From Halomonas sp. (GTDB lineage Bacteria; Pseudomonadota; Gammaproteobacteria; Pseudomonadales; Halomonadaceae): a stretch of DNA of 51,711 bases. The notes below the pieces were generated by a model. That model did no database searches and was not told the DNA's origin. It worked only from the letters and a program-made list of their open reading frames with translations. The position numbers and the translations under genes are program-made. Location: positions 1 to 51,711 of the forward strand of contig NZ_JAFWFN010000062.1 of the NCBI RefSeq assembly GCF_017515565.1, in the 5' to 3' direction. Below are positions 43,257 to 51,711 of the stretch, one piece after another (within the stretch, counting starts at the first letter, position 1; each line of letters opens with the position of its first letter).

Positions 43257-44447
43257 ATGACTCAGACCGTAGAAACGCCAGTGGTTCCCAACCGCGAGCT
43301 AGATAGCCAAGAAGCTAAACGGGTCACTTATATTGGCGCGTGGCTTGATGGCATTCTCAGCGTGGTCAAGGTAGTGGTCGGCTTTATGGTTGGCTCAGCG
43401 GCGCTGATCGCCGATGGCATTCACTCCCTTTCTGACTTAGTGACTGACGGTTTTGTACTGGCAGCTATTCACTATGGGCGTCAAGAACCCGATATTGACC
43501 ACCATTACGGCCACGGCCGTATCGAAACCCTGACAACTCTGCTGCTCGGCAGTGTGTTGATCTTCGTTGCCGGGGGGATTGCCTGGTCAAGCTTAGACCG
43601 CCTGTTCAGCGGCACCGAGGTGGGTGCGCCCGGCATTGTTGCGATTGTAATTACCGTTATCGCCCTGCTGAGTAAAGAGTGGATCTTCCGCTACACCATG
43701 CGGGTTGCTAAACGTGTGCAATCAAAGCTACTAGAGGCCAACGCATGGCACTCGCGCAGCGATGCACTTTCCACCGCGGTAGTGCTGGTCGCGCTGATTG
43801 GTGCCCAGTTTGGTTTTGGCTGGTTAGATGCAGTGGCCGCCATTATTGTTGGTTTACTGGTGGGTAAAGTAGGCTGGGATTTGCTGTGGGAGTCAGCCCG
43901 GGAGTTGGTGGATACCGCACTGCCCGAACAGATTCAGCAGCAAATGCACGATGTTGCCTGCAGCGTTCCAGGAGTCGATAGCGTTCATGATTTGCGTACC
44001 CGGCAGTCCGCAGGCTGGGTGATGGTCGATTTGCATGTGGTCGTGGGCCCTAAAATCACCGTATCGGAAGCCCATGAAATTGGTAACGAAGTTAGCCGCC
44101 GCCTGCGCAACGGGTTTCCATTGCTCACCGATGTTATTTTCCACGTCGACCCCGAGGACGACGCCGGGGAAGGCGACCCCAGCCGTCTACCGGGCCTGCC
44201 ACTGCGCCCTGAAGTGGAAGCGGCATTGAATGAGCGCTGGTATGGCCATCCTGTATGGCGAACATTAAGTGAGCTACAGCTGCACTACCTGGACGATAAA
44301 GTATCGGTCTCTTTGATTATTGGTGACGCAGTGAACCAGCCCCCCCAATGCCTTGCCAGCCAGCTTAAAGGCTTAGCTAGCGATATCGAGTGGCTGGGCC
44401 ACGTGGAGATCCTCTTCATTACTCGCGCTGCGAGTAATGCACCTTAA
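43257..44447 (+). CDS. Cation diffusion facilitator (FieF-like) with extended C terminus
   Basis: The 396-residue protein has six membrane helices with the CDF metal sites DGIHSLSDLVTDG (TM2) and HSRSDALST (TM5), a YGHGRIET loop, and a cytoplasmic dimerisation domain with HDLRTRQSAG and HVDPEDD. About 100 further residues (from about 295) form a second alpha/beta module not present in FieF. It exports Zn, Fe or Mn against protons. The start is ATG 43257, preceded by AAGG. Its end overlaps the mrpE start by 11 bases, so it is joined to the antiporter operon. Confidence 0.9.
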   Translation: MTQTVETPVVPNRELDSQEAKRVTYIGAWLDGILSVVKVVVGFMVGSAALIADGIHSLSDLVTDGFVLAAIHYGRQEPDIDHHYGHGRIETLTTLLLGSVLIFVAGGIAWSSLDRLFSGTEVGAPGIVAIVITVIALLSKEWIFRYTMRVAKRVQSKLLEANAWHSRSDALSTAVVLVALIGAQFGFGWLDAVAAIIVGLLVGKVGWDLLWESARELVDTALPEQIQQQMHDVACSVPGVDSVHDLRTRQSAGWVMVDLHVVVGPKITVSEAHEIGNEVSRRLRNGFPLLTDVIFHVDPEDDAGEGDPSRLPGLPLRPEVEAALNERWYGHPVWRTLSELQLHYLDDKVSVSLIIGDAVNQPPQCLASQLKGLASDIEWLGHVEILFITRAASNAP

Positions 44448-44967
44448 TACGCGAAAAATAAGCAGGTGGCTTAGGCAGTGGCAGCCGCCCCCCTGGCCGG
44501 CCATGTTACTACGCGTAGCCTTCTACAGTGGCCTGTGGTGGGTCATCACGGAAGGTAACGGGCATGTCGGGTTAGGCGTTGTGTTAGCGCTTCTCATCGC
44601 CCTGTGCGCACCGCTCAATGTAGCCACTTGGCCGAAGCAACTACGTTGGTGGAAGCTGCCGGGCTTTATCGGATTTGTACTCAAACATAGCCTTCTTGGT
44701 GCGCTGGAAGTGGCACGATTAGCATTGGCTCGACGCTATCAGGCCAATACGCATACCCAACACTATCGCTTTCGCCGGTTAACGCATCACCCTCAGCAAT
44801 TGCTCATGGCCAACCTGGTCAACCTAACCCCTGGCACTCTGACGTTACGGCTTCACAGCGATAGGCTCGCGATTCACATTCTCCACCATCACCCGCAGGT
44901 AGAAGCGCAGCTTCAGATGCTTGAAAGCCGCATCGCAGCGCTCTATGGTCTGGGTGATGAACCTTGA
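44437..44967 (+). CDS. mrpE: Cation/proton antiporter subunit E
   Basis: The 176-residue MnhE/MrpE family protein has two to three N-terminal membrane helices and a cytoplasmic domain with LMANLVNLTPGTLTL, the signature of the family. It corresponds to MbhA in archaeal hydrogenase. It overlaps the CDF gene upstream and subunit F downstream. Confidence 0.9.
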   Translation: MHLNTRKISRWLRQWQPPPWPAMLLRVAFYSGLWWVITEGNGHVGLGVVLALLIALCAPLNVATWPKQLRWWKLPGFIGFVLKHSLLGALEVARLALARRYQANTHTQHYRFRRLTHHPQQLLMANLVNLTPGTLTLRLHSDRLAIHILHHHPQVEAQLQMLESRIAALYGLGDEP

Positions 44968-45271
44968 AAATAGGATTTTTAAAGAGGGGTTAACGATCGT
45001 TTATTTACTGGCCAGCGCCGTGCTGCTGGCAAACGCTGTGGTATCGCTTTGGCGGCTCTACCGGGGGCCTACCAGCGCTGACCGGATGCTGGCGGTGGAG
45101 TTTTTTACCACGTCGGCGCTGGCCATCATACTGCTATTTAGCGCCTACTTTACTCTTCCGGCCCTAGTGGATATTGCCCTGCTTTTTGCCCTACTGGCCG
45201 CGCTTGGCACCGCAAATTTCGTTGTGCGGCACCACCCGCCCCAGCGAGAGGAGCCAGATAACGATGCGTGA
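44957..45271 (+). CDS. mrpF: Cation/proton antiporter subunit F
   Basis: The 104-residue protein has three membrane helices and the family motif RLYRGPTSADRMLAV. The ATG at 44957 overlaps the end of subunit E by 11 bases. It is equivalent to MbhB. Confidence 0.92.
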   Translation: MNLENRIFKEGLTIVYLLASAVLLANAVVSLWRLYRGPTSADRMLAVEFFTTSALAIILLFSAYFTLPALVDIALLFALLAALGTANFVVRHHPPQREEPDNDA

Positions 45272-45584
45272 GCTGCTGGGCGCTGGGTTTATTCTTCTGG
45301 GTATCCCCTTTTTTATTGCCAGTACCGTGGGCCTGCTGCGCTTTCCTGATGTTTATACCCGCCTACACGCCCTTACCAAGGCAGATAACATTGGTTTAGG
45401 GCTAATCTGTTTAGGCCTTGCGGTACAGGCCAGCAGTGTCGCGGTCGCCCTTAAGATAGCGCTGATTTGGGGGCTGATTCTGTTAGCGTCAAGCACGGGT
45501 GCCACCTTGATTGCAACCTCCGCCATACGCCACGGCCCCGCCCCGCTGCGCCGTAATGACGACGACACCCATGCTGGCCGTTGA
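45264..45584 (+). CDS. mrpG: Cation/proton antiporter subunit G
   Basis: The 106-residue protein has three helices and the motif GLLRFPDVYTRLHALTKADN typical of MrpG/MnhG. ATG 45264 follows AGAGGAG and overlaps subunit F by 8 bases. It is equivalent to MbhC. Confidence 0.93.
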   Translation: MRELLGAGFILLGIPFFIASTVGLLRFPDVYTRLHALTKADNIGLGLICLGLAVQASSVAVALKIALIWGLILLASSTGATLIATSAIRHGPAPLRRNDDDTHAGR

Positions 45585-46491
45585 CCTGCTACTCGCCCTA
45601 GCGGCACTCGCCACTGCAGGCCAGTGCCTACTGTTACCCGGCCTATTTCGGGCGGTGGCCAATTTGATGGCATTTGGCCTTGTAATGGCGCTTATTTGGG
45701 TGCGTTTGGAAGCTCCTGATGTGGCGCTAGCCGAGGCTGCTATTGGCGCAGGCATTACCGGCGCCTTGCTGCTTACCGCCCTGGGGCAACTGCCTGCTTC
45801 CCGGCGCAGCATTCAACCTACGCGCGACCGCCCTTTGCGCCAACTCATCCCAATAACGGCTTTGGTGCTGTTAATGGCCGGTGTGCTCTGGGCAACTGTA
45901 TTGGCTCTCCCTAAACCCGGTTTGGTTGAAGAAGTAGCAGCGGTACTTCCAGAGAGCGGTGCTGAGCATGCGGTGACCGCGATTCTGCTCAACCTGCGAG
46001 GTATCGATACCTTGCTAGAAATCGCCGTTATGCTTTGCGCAGTTGCCGCTATTTGGTCACTCCAACAGGCGATCCCTCCGCCTGCCCTGGGCGACCACTA
46101 CCCAGGCCTGCCGACGCTGGCGCGCTGGCTCCACCCTCTGTTTTTATTGATGTTTAGCTATTTTCTCTGGCAAGGTGCCCATGCCCCGGGGGGCGCTTTT
46201 CCCGCTGGCGCCGTACTGGGTGCCGGAGGCGTGTTGCTGCTGTTAACCGGAAGCATCGCCTGGATGCATCAACGAGATTTTAACCTGCTGCTACGCTGGC
46301 TGCTTACAGCGGGGTTATTGCTCTTTCTAGCCAACGCGTTAGGCGGTTTGCTAATGACCGGTACACTCTACGGTTTACCGCCTCAATTAGCGGGCTACTT
46401 TATTATGGCCATTGAAGTAGCTACGGCCCTCTCTATCGCGCTCATGCTGATGGCCTTTTATCTTTTTGGGCGACCAGGAGCGCAGCGATGA
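45556..46491 (+). CDS. Fused DUF4040 (MbhD)-MbhE-MnhB antiporter subunit
   Basis: The 311-residue membrane protein joins three units that are separate proteins in archaeal Mbh. Residues about 5-80 are DUF4040 (EAPDVALAEAAIGAGITGA); about 95-170 match the MrpA C-terminal/MbhE region (LNLRGIDTLLEIAVML); about 185-305 are MnhB (GAHAPGGAFPAGAV). In canonical Mrp the first two form the C terminus of MrpA. Start ATG 45556; an ATG five codons later is also possible. It overlaps subunit G by 29 bases and subunit C by 4 (ATGA). Confidence 0.85.
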   Translation: MTTTPMLAVDLLLALAALATAGQCLLLPGLFRAVANLMAFGLVMALIWVRLEAPDVALAEAAIGAGITGALLLTALGQLPASRRSIQPTRDRPLRQLIPITALVLLMAGVLWATVLALPKPGLVEEVAAVLPESGAEHAVTAILLNLRGIDTLLEIAVMLCAVAAIWSLQQAIPPPALGDHYPGLPTLARWLHPLFLLMFSYFLWQGAHAPGGAFPAGAVLGAGGVLLLLTGSIAWMHQRDFNLLLRWLLTAGLLLFLANALGGLLMTGTLYGLPPQLAGYFIMAIEVATALSIALMLMAFYLFGRPGAQR

Positions 46492-46793
46492 CGCACCTAT
46501 TCAGCAACATAGCGCTGACCACCGAAACGCTTTTCGCCTTGGTGGCCTCTCTGCTGGTGGCGCTGGCGCTAGTGAGCGTGTTTACCGCGCGGCACCTAAT
46601 TCGGCGCCTACTGGCGCTTAATATCCTCTCAAGCGCGGTGTTTTTGCTGCTGGTATTAATAGCACGTACCGCCGATGGTACTGATCCAGTTCCCCACGCC
46701 CTGGTGCTAACCGGCATTGTTGTGTCGGTTAGCACAACGGCGGTCGTGCTAGCGCTCTATCTGCGTCGCTACCGTATGAAGCCACCATGCTGA
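46488..46793 (+). CDS. mrpC: Cation/proton antiporter subunit C (NuoK-like)
   Basis: The 101-residue protein has three helices in the NuoK/MnhC fold. The segment DPVPHALVLTGIVVSVSTTAVVLAL matches the DPxPQALVLTxIVI motif of MrpC. It overlaps the fused upstream subunit by 4 bases and the double antiporter subunit by 7. Confidence 0.92.
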   Translation: MTHLFSNIALTTETLFALVASLLVALALVSVFTARHLIRRLLALNILSSAVFLLLVLIARTADGTDPVPHALVLTGIVVSVSTTAVVLALYLRRYRMKPPC

Positions 46794-49624
46794 TGCAGCC
46801 CTTATTCGATTTCCCATTAGCTGCAAGCGGCATACCCGCGCTATTAGTCATCGTCCCTTTACTGCTCTGCATAGCGGCATTTACCCGGCTTTTATGCGTT
46901 AGGCATCAGTTGGTTATTGGGATATCGCTAATAGCCCTAGGCAACGCCTTAGGGGCCTGGCAGCTTGGCCTTAGCCCCGCGTGGACTCTAGGCGGTTGGG
47001 CGCTACCGATAGGCATACGTTGGCACCTTGACCCCGCTGGACTTGCGCTACTTAGCTTAACCACCGTGGTAGCTAGTGTCGCTAGCCTGACGGCCTACGG
47101 TGAAAAAGCCAAACAAGGCGAATACTGGACACTGTGGTGGTTAATGTGGGCGGCACTTAATACGCTATGGCTCACCCAAGATTTGTTTAACGCCTATGTG
47201 GCGCTTGAGCTATTAACCTTAAGCGCCGCTGGCTTAGTAGCGCTGTCGCCCAAAGACCCCTACGGCTTTTCCGCGCTTCGCTACGTGATGGTGGCGCTTA
47301 TTGCGTCGCTTTTGTACTTGCTGGGGGTGGGGCTTATGTATGGTACCCACGCCACGCTAGACGTCAATGTACTCAGCGAGCGGGCGTCTTCTGACATGCT
47401 GCATGGAATAGCGGCACTGTGCATGACGCTTGGGCTAATGATGAAAGCGGCGCTTGTGCCGTTGCACAGCTGGTTACCCCAAGCCCACACCCGAGCCACT
47501 CCGTCGGTAAGCGCCATGTTGTCGGCAGTGGTGGTCGCGGTCGCGCTTTATTGGCTGTGGCAACTCTGGCAAGGGCCTTTCCAAGGGCTTTCGATGCAGC
47601 CACTGTTTGCCTTTTTAGGCGGCCTTTCACTGCTGTGGGGAGGGGTTAATGCGCTCCAACAGACTCAGTTAAAGCGCTTGATTGCCTACTCGACAATTTC
47701 TCAGATGGGCTATGCACTGCTGATCCTGAGCCTTTCCCCTGAACTGAGCACTTACCCTGTGGCACAGCAAGGGGCTACCACGCTGCTGGTTGCCCATGGA
47801 TTGGCTAAAGCCGGACTATTTTTAACCGCAGGCTACCTGGTGGCTTATCACCAAAGCGACCAGTTGCAGCAACTTACCGGCAGTGCCTATCGGCTGCCCT
47901 GGCTATGGGCAGGCTTTGCCCTCTCAGCGGCCAGCTTAATAGGGCTACCGCCCAGCGGCGGCTTTGTCGGTAAATGGTGGCTTTTTATAGGGCTTTGGGA
48001 GCAACAACGCTGGTTAAGCGCCGTCGCTTTTCTCCTGGGAACACTGCTGACCGCCGCTTACTTAGCCCGCGTGCTTACCATTGCGTTGCGCCCTGTGGCG
48101 GGCACTCAAACAACGCTGGCCCCCAGCGCTCTGTTAGCGCTCGCTCCCTTACTGCTCGGCGGGTTAGCGTGGTGCGTGGGTATTATTTTATTAATTCAGC
48201 ATGGTTACCTTTCACTGCCTCACATTGACCGTACCAGCGGTTTTTTTGCGCTACCGGCACTGCTGATTTGGCCGCTAGTGCTCGCTTGGCAGCATTGGCG
48301 CCCCTCACCACCCTCGCGCTTCTTCAACGTACTGCTTTGGCTAAGCGCACTGCTCCATGCCGTTGCTCTCACTGCCCAAGAGTGGCTGACGTTTTATACC
48401 GCGCTGGCTTGGCTGGGGGTGATGGGTTGGCTGTTGATTTTACACGGCACAAACCGTGCCGCCGCACGCACCTATTTAGCCATGATGCTGATGGCCGAAG
48501 TGCTGCTCTTCGCGGCTGCCGCCAGCCTAGCGCTCCACGGAACACTTGCATTTGGCGACGCCACCTTTGCCACGCTTTCGGTGGACGTCGCCCTATTTAT
48601 AGGCGGCGGCTTAGCCATTAAAGCGGGGTTATTAGGTGTTCACGGCTGGCTACCCATTGCTCATCCCGCCGCACCTGCACTGGCCAGCGCGCTGCTTTCG
48701 GGTGTGATGATTAAGCTGGGTATTTTGGGATTACTGAGGCTCACGCCTGACAGCGCCCCAGGCGTCGCCGTTGGGCAAATGCTGTTTTATTGGGGAGTGC
48801 TTGGGGCGCTATACGGCGGCGTACGGGGCGCTTGCGCCGCCACGCCTAAAACTGCACTGGCATGGTCCAGCGTGGGTCAGATAGGCCTACTTTGTGCGGG
48901 GTTAGGGGTGTTGCTATGGGTGCCAGAGAATGCAGCTCTGCGTACCACGCTTATGCTTCTGGTGGTTAGCCACGGGTTAGGTAAAGCCGCATTATTTATA
49001 GGTGCAGGAGAGTGGTGGTGGCTTTCCAGCCGCCAACGGCTATTTATCGGCAGTGGCATGGCCGTCGCCGCCCTTTCACTGGTGGGCGTACCGTTTAGCG
49101 GTGGGCTATATATTAAAAGCTGGCTGACCTACACAATCAATAACCAAGACCTCCCAGGAGAGCTGTTAACCCTGGCCAGTTTAGCAACCGCAGGAGCAAT
49201 GCTGCGGTTCGGCTGGCTACTTTTAAAGCACTCGACTGAATCAGCACACAGCATCACAACGTCCGAACACCGCTGGCTTTGGGGGGGATGGTTGATGCTC
49301 TGCGCCAGCGCTTGGCTAGTGCCGCTTATTTGGTGGTGGTGGCTGCCCTACCCCGGAAGCTGGTTAGCAGCCAACATGAAAGCCCTAGGGATAGCCATGG
49401 TCAGTGTAAGCGCTGCCGTGGCAATGGCGTACCTGCGTATAACCGACGCTTTTCAACTGCCTTCATTTCCGCTGCCGCAATTCATACCACAGTGGAACCA
49501 GGCAAGCCGCGTTCGGCTTGCCTGGCGCATTGAGCGCCAGCTAAGGCACTGGCCCGTCATCGGTCTTATGTTGCTCATCGTATCTGGGCTTTTTTTAGGG
49601 GTATACCTAACGCATAGCGTTTGA
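46787..49624 (+). CDS. Double proton-antiporter subunit (two MrpD/NuoN-like modules in one chain)
   Basis: The 945-residue protein has about 25 or more membrane helices and two complete antiporter modules. Module 1 (about 1-440) has E141, K220 (MMKAALVPLHSWLP) and K341 (HGLAKAGLF), but A251 stands where TM8 normally carries Lys. Module 2 (about 515-945) has E571, K612, K643 (LLSGVMIKLG) and K733 (HGLGKAALF), all intact. These residues form the proton path in Mrp and complex I. A single chain with two modules, one with the TM8 Lys missing, is unusual. It is last in the operon and takes the place of both MrpA and MrpD. Convergent with mgtE. Confidence 0.88.
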   Translation: MLMQPLFDFPLAASGIPALLVIVPLLLCIAAFTRLLCVRHQLVIGISLIALGNALGAWQLGLSPAWTLGGWALPIGIRWHLDPAGLALLSLTTVVASVASLTAYGEKAKQGEYWTLWWLMWAALNTLWLTQDLFNAYVALELLTLSAAGLVALSPKDPYGFSALRYVMVALIASLLYLLGVGLMYGTHATLDVNVLSERASSDMLHGIAALCMTLGLMMKAALVPLHSWLPQAHTRATPSVSAMLSAVVVAVALYWLWQLWQGPFQGLSMQPLFAFLGGLSLLWGGVNALQQTQLKRLIAYSTISQMGYALLILSLSPELSTYPVAQQGATTLLVAHGLAKAGLFLTAGYLVAYHQSDQLQQLTGSAYRLPWLWAGFALSAASLIGLPPSGGFVGKWWLFIGLWEQQRWLSAVAFLLGTLLTAAYLARVLTIALRPVAGTQTTLAPSALLALAPLLLGGLAWCVGIILLIQHGYLSLPHIDRTSGFFALPALLIWPLVLAWQHWRPSPPSRFFNVLLWLSALLHAVALTAQEWLTFYTALAWLGVMGWLLILHGTNRAAARTYLAMMLMAEVLLFAAAASLALHGTLAFGDATFATLSVDVALFIGGGLAIKAGLLGVHGWLPIAHPAAPALASALLSGVMIKLGILGLLRLTPDSAPGVAVGQMLFYWGVLGALYGGVRGACAATPKTALAWSSVGQIGLLCAGLGVLLWVPENAALRTTLMLLVVSHGLGKAALFIGAGEWWWLSSRQRLFIGSGMAVAALSLVGVPFSGGLYIKSWLTYTINNQDLPGELLTLASLATAGAMLRFGWLLLKHSTESAHSITTSEHRWLWGGWLMLCASAWLVPLIWWWWLPYPGSWLAANMKALGIAMVSVSAAVAMAYLRITDAFQLPSFPLPQFIPQWNQASRVRLAWRIERQLRHWPVIGLMLLIVSGLFLGVYLTHSV

Positions 49625-49639
49625 GGTTATAGCGGTTAG

Positions 49640-51028
49640 CTACATGCTCACATCAGCCAAAATGACGGTAGCAATACTGAAGTAAATTAGTACGCCCGTG
49701 GCATCAATCAACGTGGTTACCAGCGGTGCTGATGCCGTCGCCGGGTCGACTTTAAAGCGCTCTAGCAAAAACGGCAGGCACATACCAATTATGCTGCCAA
49801 ATATCACAATCGTGACCATACTAAGCGCGACGATAATACCCACTGCTTCACCGCCGCGCATAACGCCTATCGGTGCTACTGCTAACGCCATTGTCAGGCC
49901 CAACGACCCTGCTACCAGCAGCTCACGGCCAAGCATTTTACTCCAATCTTTGACACCCACATCACCGGTTGCCATACCGCGCACCATCAGCGTTGCTGCC
50001 TGGGCACCCGCGTTACCGCCACTACCAATCAGCAGCGGTAAGAAGAAGACCAGCGCAACTTGGGCAGCAATGGTGTCTTCAAAGTAAGCAATACCCGCGC
50101 CTGAAAACAGATTGGCAAACACCAGCAGTACTAGCCAGAAGACCCGTTTACGGTAAAGACTCCATAACGGTACACGGCTAACGCCATCTTCCAACTGGCC
50201 GATCGACATCCCCTTGTGGATATCTTCAGTGGCTTCTGATTCGGCGACGTCCATCGCGTCATCGTGGGTGACGATCCCCACCATACGACCGTCAGCGTCG
50301 ACCACAGGCAAAGCGAGTAAGTCGTAGCGGGCCACAATACGCGCGACTTCTTCCTGCTCTTCATCAACGGGGGTGTGGATAACATCTTTAATCATGATGT
50401 CATCCACCAGCGCACCTGGGCGGGCCACCATTAACTGACGCAATGACATCGTACCGATCAGTTGCCCGTCGCTATCCAGCACATAAAGCTGATAAACCGT
50501 TTCCGCATCGGGAGCGGTTTGGCGCACCCGCATCATGGCTTGCGACACCGTCATGCCACTGGCTATTGCCACATAGTCAGAGGTCATGATGGCGCCTGCG
50601 GTGCCCTCTTCATAACTCGATAGGCGCTTTAGGTCTTCCCGCTCTTGATGGGCCATACGGCGCAGCAGCGCCTCGCGTCGATCTTCATCAAGCAAGTTGA
50701 ACAAGTCAGCCCGCTCATCAGAGCCCATCTCTCCAAGAAGCTTAAGCACCTGGGTATCCGACAGCTCACCGACTACTTCAAGCTGGCTTTCACCCGGTAA
50801 GTAACCCAGTACGTTGGCGGCTCGCTCGGTGGAGAGAATATCAAGTACTGACAGCGCTGCAGGCAGCTCCTCATCATCTTCGATGAGCTCTTCAAGCACT
50901 TCACCAATATCTGCTGAGCGTATTTCCGACAGCCGTTCGGAAAGCAGAGCTTTACTCGGCTCCTCTTTAACCAACTCGTCTAGGAGCTCATTTTTTAATT
51001 CCTGCAAGGTTTCATCATTCAATGACAT
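49640..51028 (-). CDS. mgtE: Magnesium transporter MgtE
   Basis: The 462-residue protein has an N-terminal acidic helical domain (1-135), two CBS domains (about 145-200 and 208-265) that sense Mg, and five membrane helices (about 290-462) with PLLIGSGGNAGAQAATLMVR, the MgtE channel signature. It is a Mg-gated Mg channel. The ATG is preceded by AAAAGGGAGA. It lies after the atp operon terminator on the same strand, so it probably has its own promoter. Confidence 0.96.
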   Translation of the reverse strand: MSLNDETLQELKNELLDELVKEEPSKALLSERLSEIRSADIGEVLEELIEDDEELPAALSVLDILSTERAANVLGYLPGESQLEVVGELSDTQVLKLLGEMGSDERADLFNLLDEDRREALLRRMAHQEREDLKRLSSYEEGTAGAIMTSDYVAIASGMTVSQAMMRVRQTAPDAETVYQLYVLDSDGQLIGTMSLRQLMVARPGALVDDIMIKDVIHTPVDEEQEEVARIVARYDLLALPVVDADGRMVGIVTHDDAMDVAESEATEDIHKGMSIGQLEDGVSRVPLWSLYRKRVFWLVLLVFANLFSGAGIAYFEDTIAAQVALVFFLPLLIGSGGNAGAQAATLMVRGMATGDVGVKDWSKMLGRELLVAGSLGLTMALAVAPIGVMRGGEAVGIIVALSMVTIVIFGSIIGMCLPFLLERFKVDPATASAPLVTTLIDATGVLIYFSIATVILADVSM

Positions 51029-51117
51029 CGCTATCTCCCTTTTTGCAGGCCCTTTTTAGCCGATAAAGTACCGCAGACAAGCATCAATGACTGCATACGC
51101 AGCTTATACTAACAGAC

Positions 51118-51157
51118 AAAAAAAACGCCCCTTAAACCCTAACGGGTTCAAGGGGCG
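51118..51157 (-). terminator. Rho-independent terminator of the atp operon
   Basis: On the minus strand an 8-bp stem (CGCCCCTT/AAGGGGCG, extended by an inner ACCC/GGGT) is followed by eight T. It lies 26 bases after atpC. A second hairpin (51164-51180, ACACGCC/GGCGTGT) sits between it and the stop codon. Confidence 0.85.
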
Positions 51158-51182
51158 ATTTATACACGCCGGAGGCGTGTTT

Positions 51183-51611
51183 TTAGCCTTTACCAGCCTT
51201 TTTACGCAGCTGCTGGATCGTACGCAGCTGGGCAACGGCTTCGGCAAGTTCAGCAGCGGCGCGGGTATAATCCAGCTCCGCTGACTTCTCGTTAAAGGCT
51301 TTCAGCGCTTGCTGACGCGCATCTTCAGCGGCGGCCTCGTCGAGGTCACCCGCACGCGCCGCAGCGTCTGCCAGGATCGTCACGACGGTCGGCTGGACTT
51401 CCATGAAGCCACCCGAGACAAAGAAGTTTTCTTCCTTGCCACCATCGAGGATCACGCGGATCGGGCCCGGCTGAAGCTCGGTCAGCAGCGGGGCGTGACC
51501 CGGCAAAATGCCCAGGTCACCCATAATCCCGGAAGCTACTACCTGCTCAACTTTACCTGAGAAGATAGATGCTTCAGCGCTGACGATATTGCAAGTGAAG
51601 CTATTCGCCAT
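51183..51611 (-). CDS. atpC: ATP synthase F1 subunit epsilon
   Basis: The 142-residue protein has the N-terminal beta sandwich ([38 protein letters not shown]) and C-terminal helical hairpin. It is the central-stalk subunit, inhibiting ATP hydrolysis. AGGGGGA precedes the ATG. It is last in the atp operon, 24 bases after atpD. Confidence 0.97.
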   Translation of the reverse strand: MANSFTCNIVSAEASIFSGKVEQVVASGIMGDLGILPGHAPLLTELQPGPIRVILDGGKEENFFVSGGFMEVQPTVVTILADAAARAGDLDEAAAEDARQQALKAFNEKSAELDYTRAAAELAEAVAQLRTIQQLRKKAGKG

Positions 51612-51635
51612 AGCGAATCCCCCTAATGGACGGGA

Positions 51636-51711
51636 TTACTTCTTCATCTGGTTGGCTTTGTCGACAGCTTCGTCGATGGAGCCGACCATGTAGAAGGCCT
51701 GTTCCGGCAGA
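51636..51711 (-). CDS. atpD: ATP synthase F1 subunit beta, C-terminal end
   Basis: Only the last 25 codons are in the window. They read PEQAFYMVGSIDEAVDKA and end with KK and TAA, which match the conserved C terminus of the beta subunit. The rest lies beyond the right edge. Confidence 0.95.
   Translation of the reverse strand, partial: LPEQAFYMVGSIDEAVDKANQMKK

Noticed and set aside
44437-49624. Membrane-bound hydrogenase or complex I operon
   Set aside because: Only the antiporter membrane-arm subunits are present; no NiFe large or small subunit, no quinone or NADH module genes.
1-51711. CRISPR arrays, rRNA or tRNA genes
   Set aside because: No regularly spaced repeats, no cas genes, and no cloverleaf or rRNA segments were noticed on either strand; the att site is in yicC and not in a tRNA.

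Overview
The window looks like a gammaproteobacterial chromosome, most likely Halomonas or a close relative. The core gene order yicC/rph, crc/pyrE, rep, uppP-apbE-glmU-glmS, mgtE and the end of the atp operon, together with a Crc-type pseudo-exonuclease and a large cation/proton antiporter operon, fits Halomonadaceae. This assignment is by recognition of protein families; no database was searched.

Layout. Positions 1-420 hold the start of an unrecognised gene. Positions 421-29104 are an integrated genomic island of about 28.7 kb. It is bounded by 21-bp direct repeats (one mismatch) that correspond to the last codons of yicC, and each end carries an internal 22-bp integrase-arm-like repeat. 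A P4-type tyrosine integrase and an AlpA-like regulator lie at the right end. Together with a YfjI-like DUF3987 protein and a YfjJ/Gp2-like HUH protein they resemble the CP4-57 family of E. coli islands. Positions 29084-51711 are ordinary core chromosome.

Island cargo, left to right: an autotransporter; a leftward operon of an unknown protein, an XRE-ImmA/IrrE regulator and a lipoprotein hydrolase; a divergent type III restriction-modification pair (mod-res); a secreted Cys-repeat gene broken by an in-frame TAA; a recombination cassette (DUF932, small ORF, ERF annealase, YqaJ exonuclease, RadC) punctuated by hairpins; a GAF-PAS-LOV-GGDEF-EAL photoreceptor divergent from a PilZ protein with a degenerate HD-GYP domain; a replication-like module (structured intergenic region, HUH/Gp2 protein, HTH regulator, DUF3987 protein); two small overlapping unknown genes; an AbiE-type toxin-antitoxin pair; a double-HTH regulator; AlpA; and the integrase.

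The most interesting island unit is 15692-20240. It pairs a probable blue-light-controlled c-di-GMP phosphodiesterase, with an intact LOV motif including the photo-adduct cysteine, with a PilZ receptor fused to an HD-GYP domain that keeps GYP but has lost its catalytic His and Asp residues. It looks like a mobile light-to-c-di-GMP-to-effector cassette.

In the core region the most unusual unit is 43257-49624. A cation diffusion facilitator overlaps an antiporter operon whose subunit order (E-F-G-[DUF4040/MbhE/B fusion]-C-[D-D fusion]) matches the membrane arm of archaeal Mbh hydrogenase rather than standard Mrp. It ends in a 945-residue double antiporter subunit in which the first module lacks the usual TM8 lysine.
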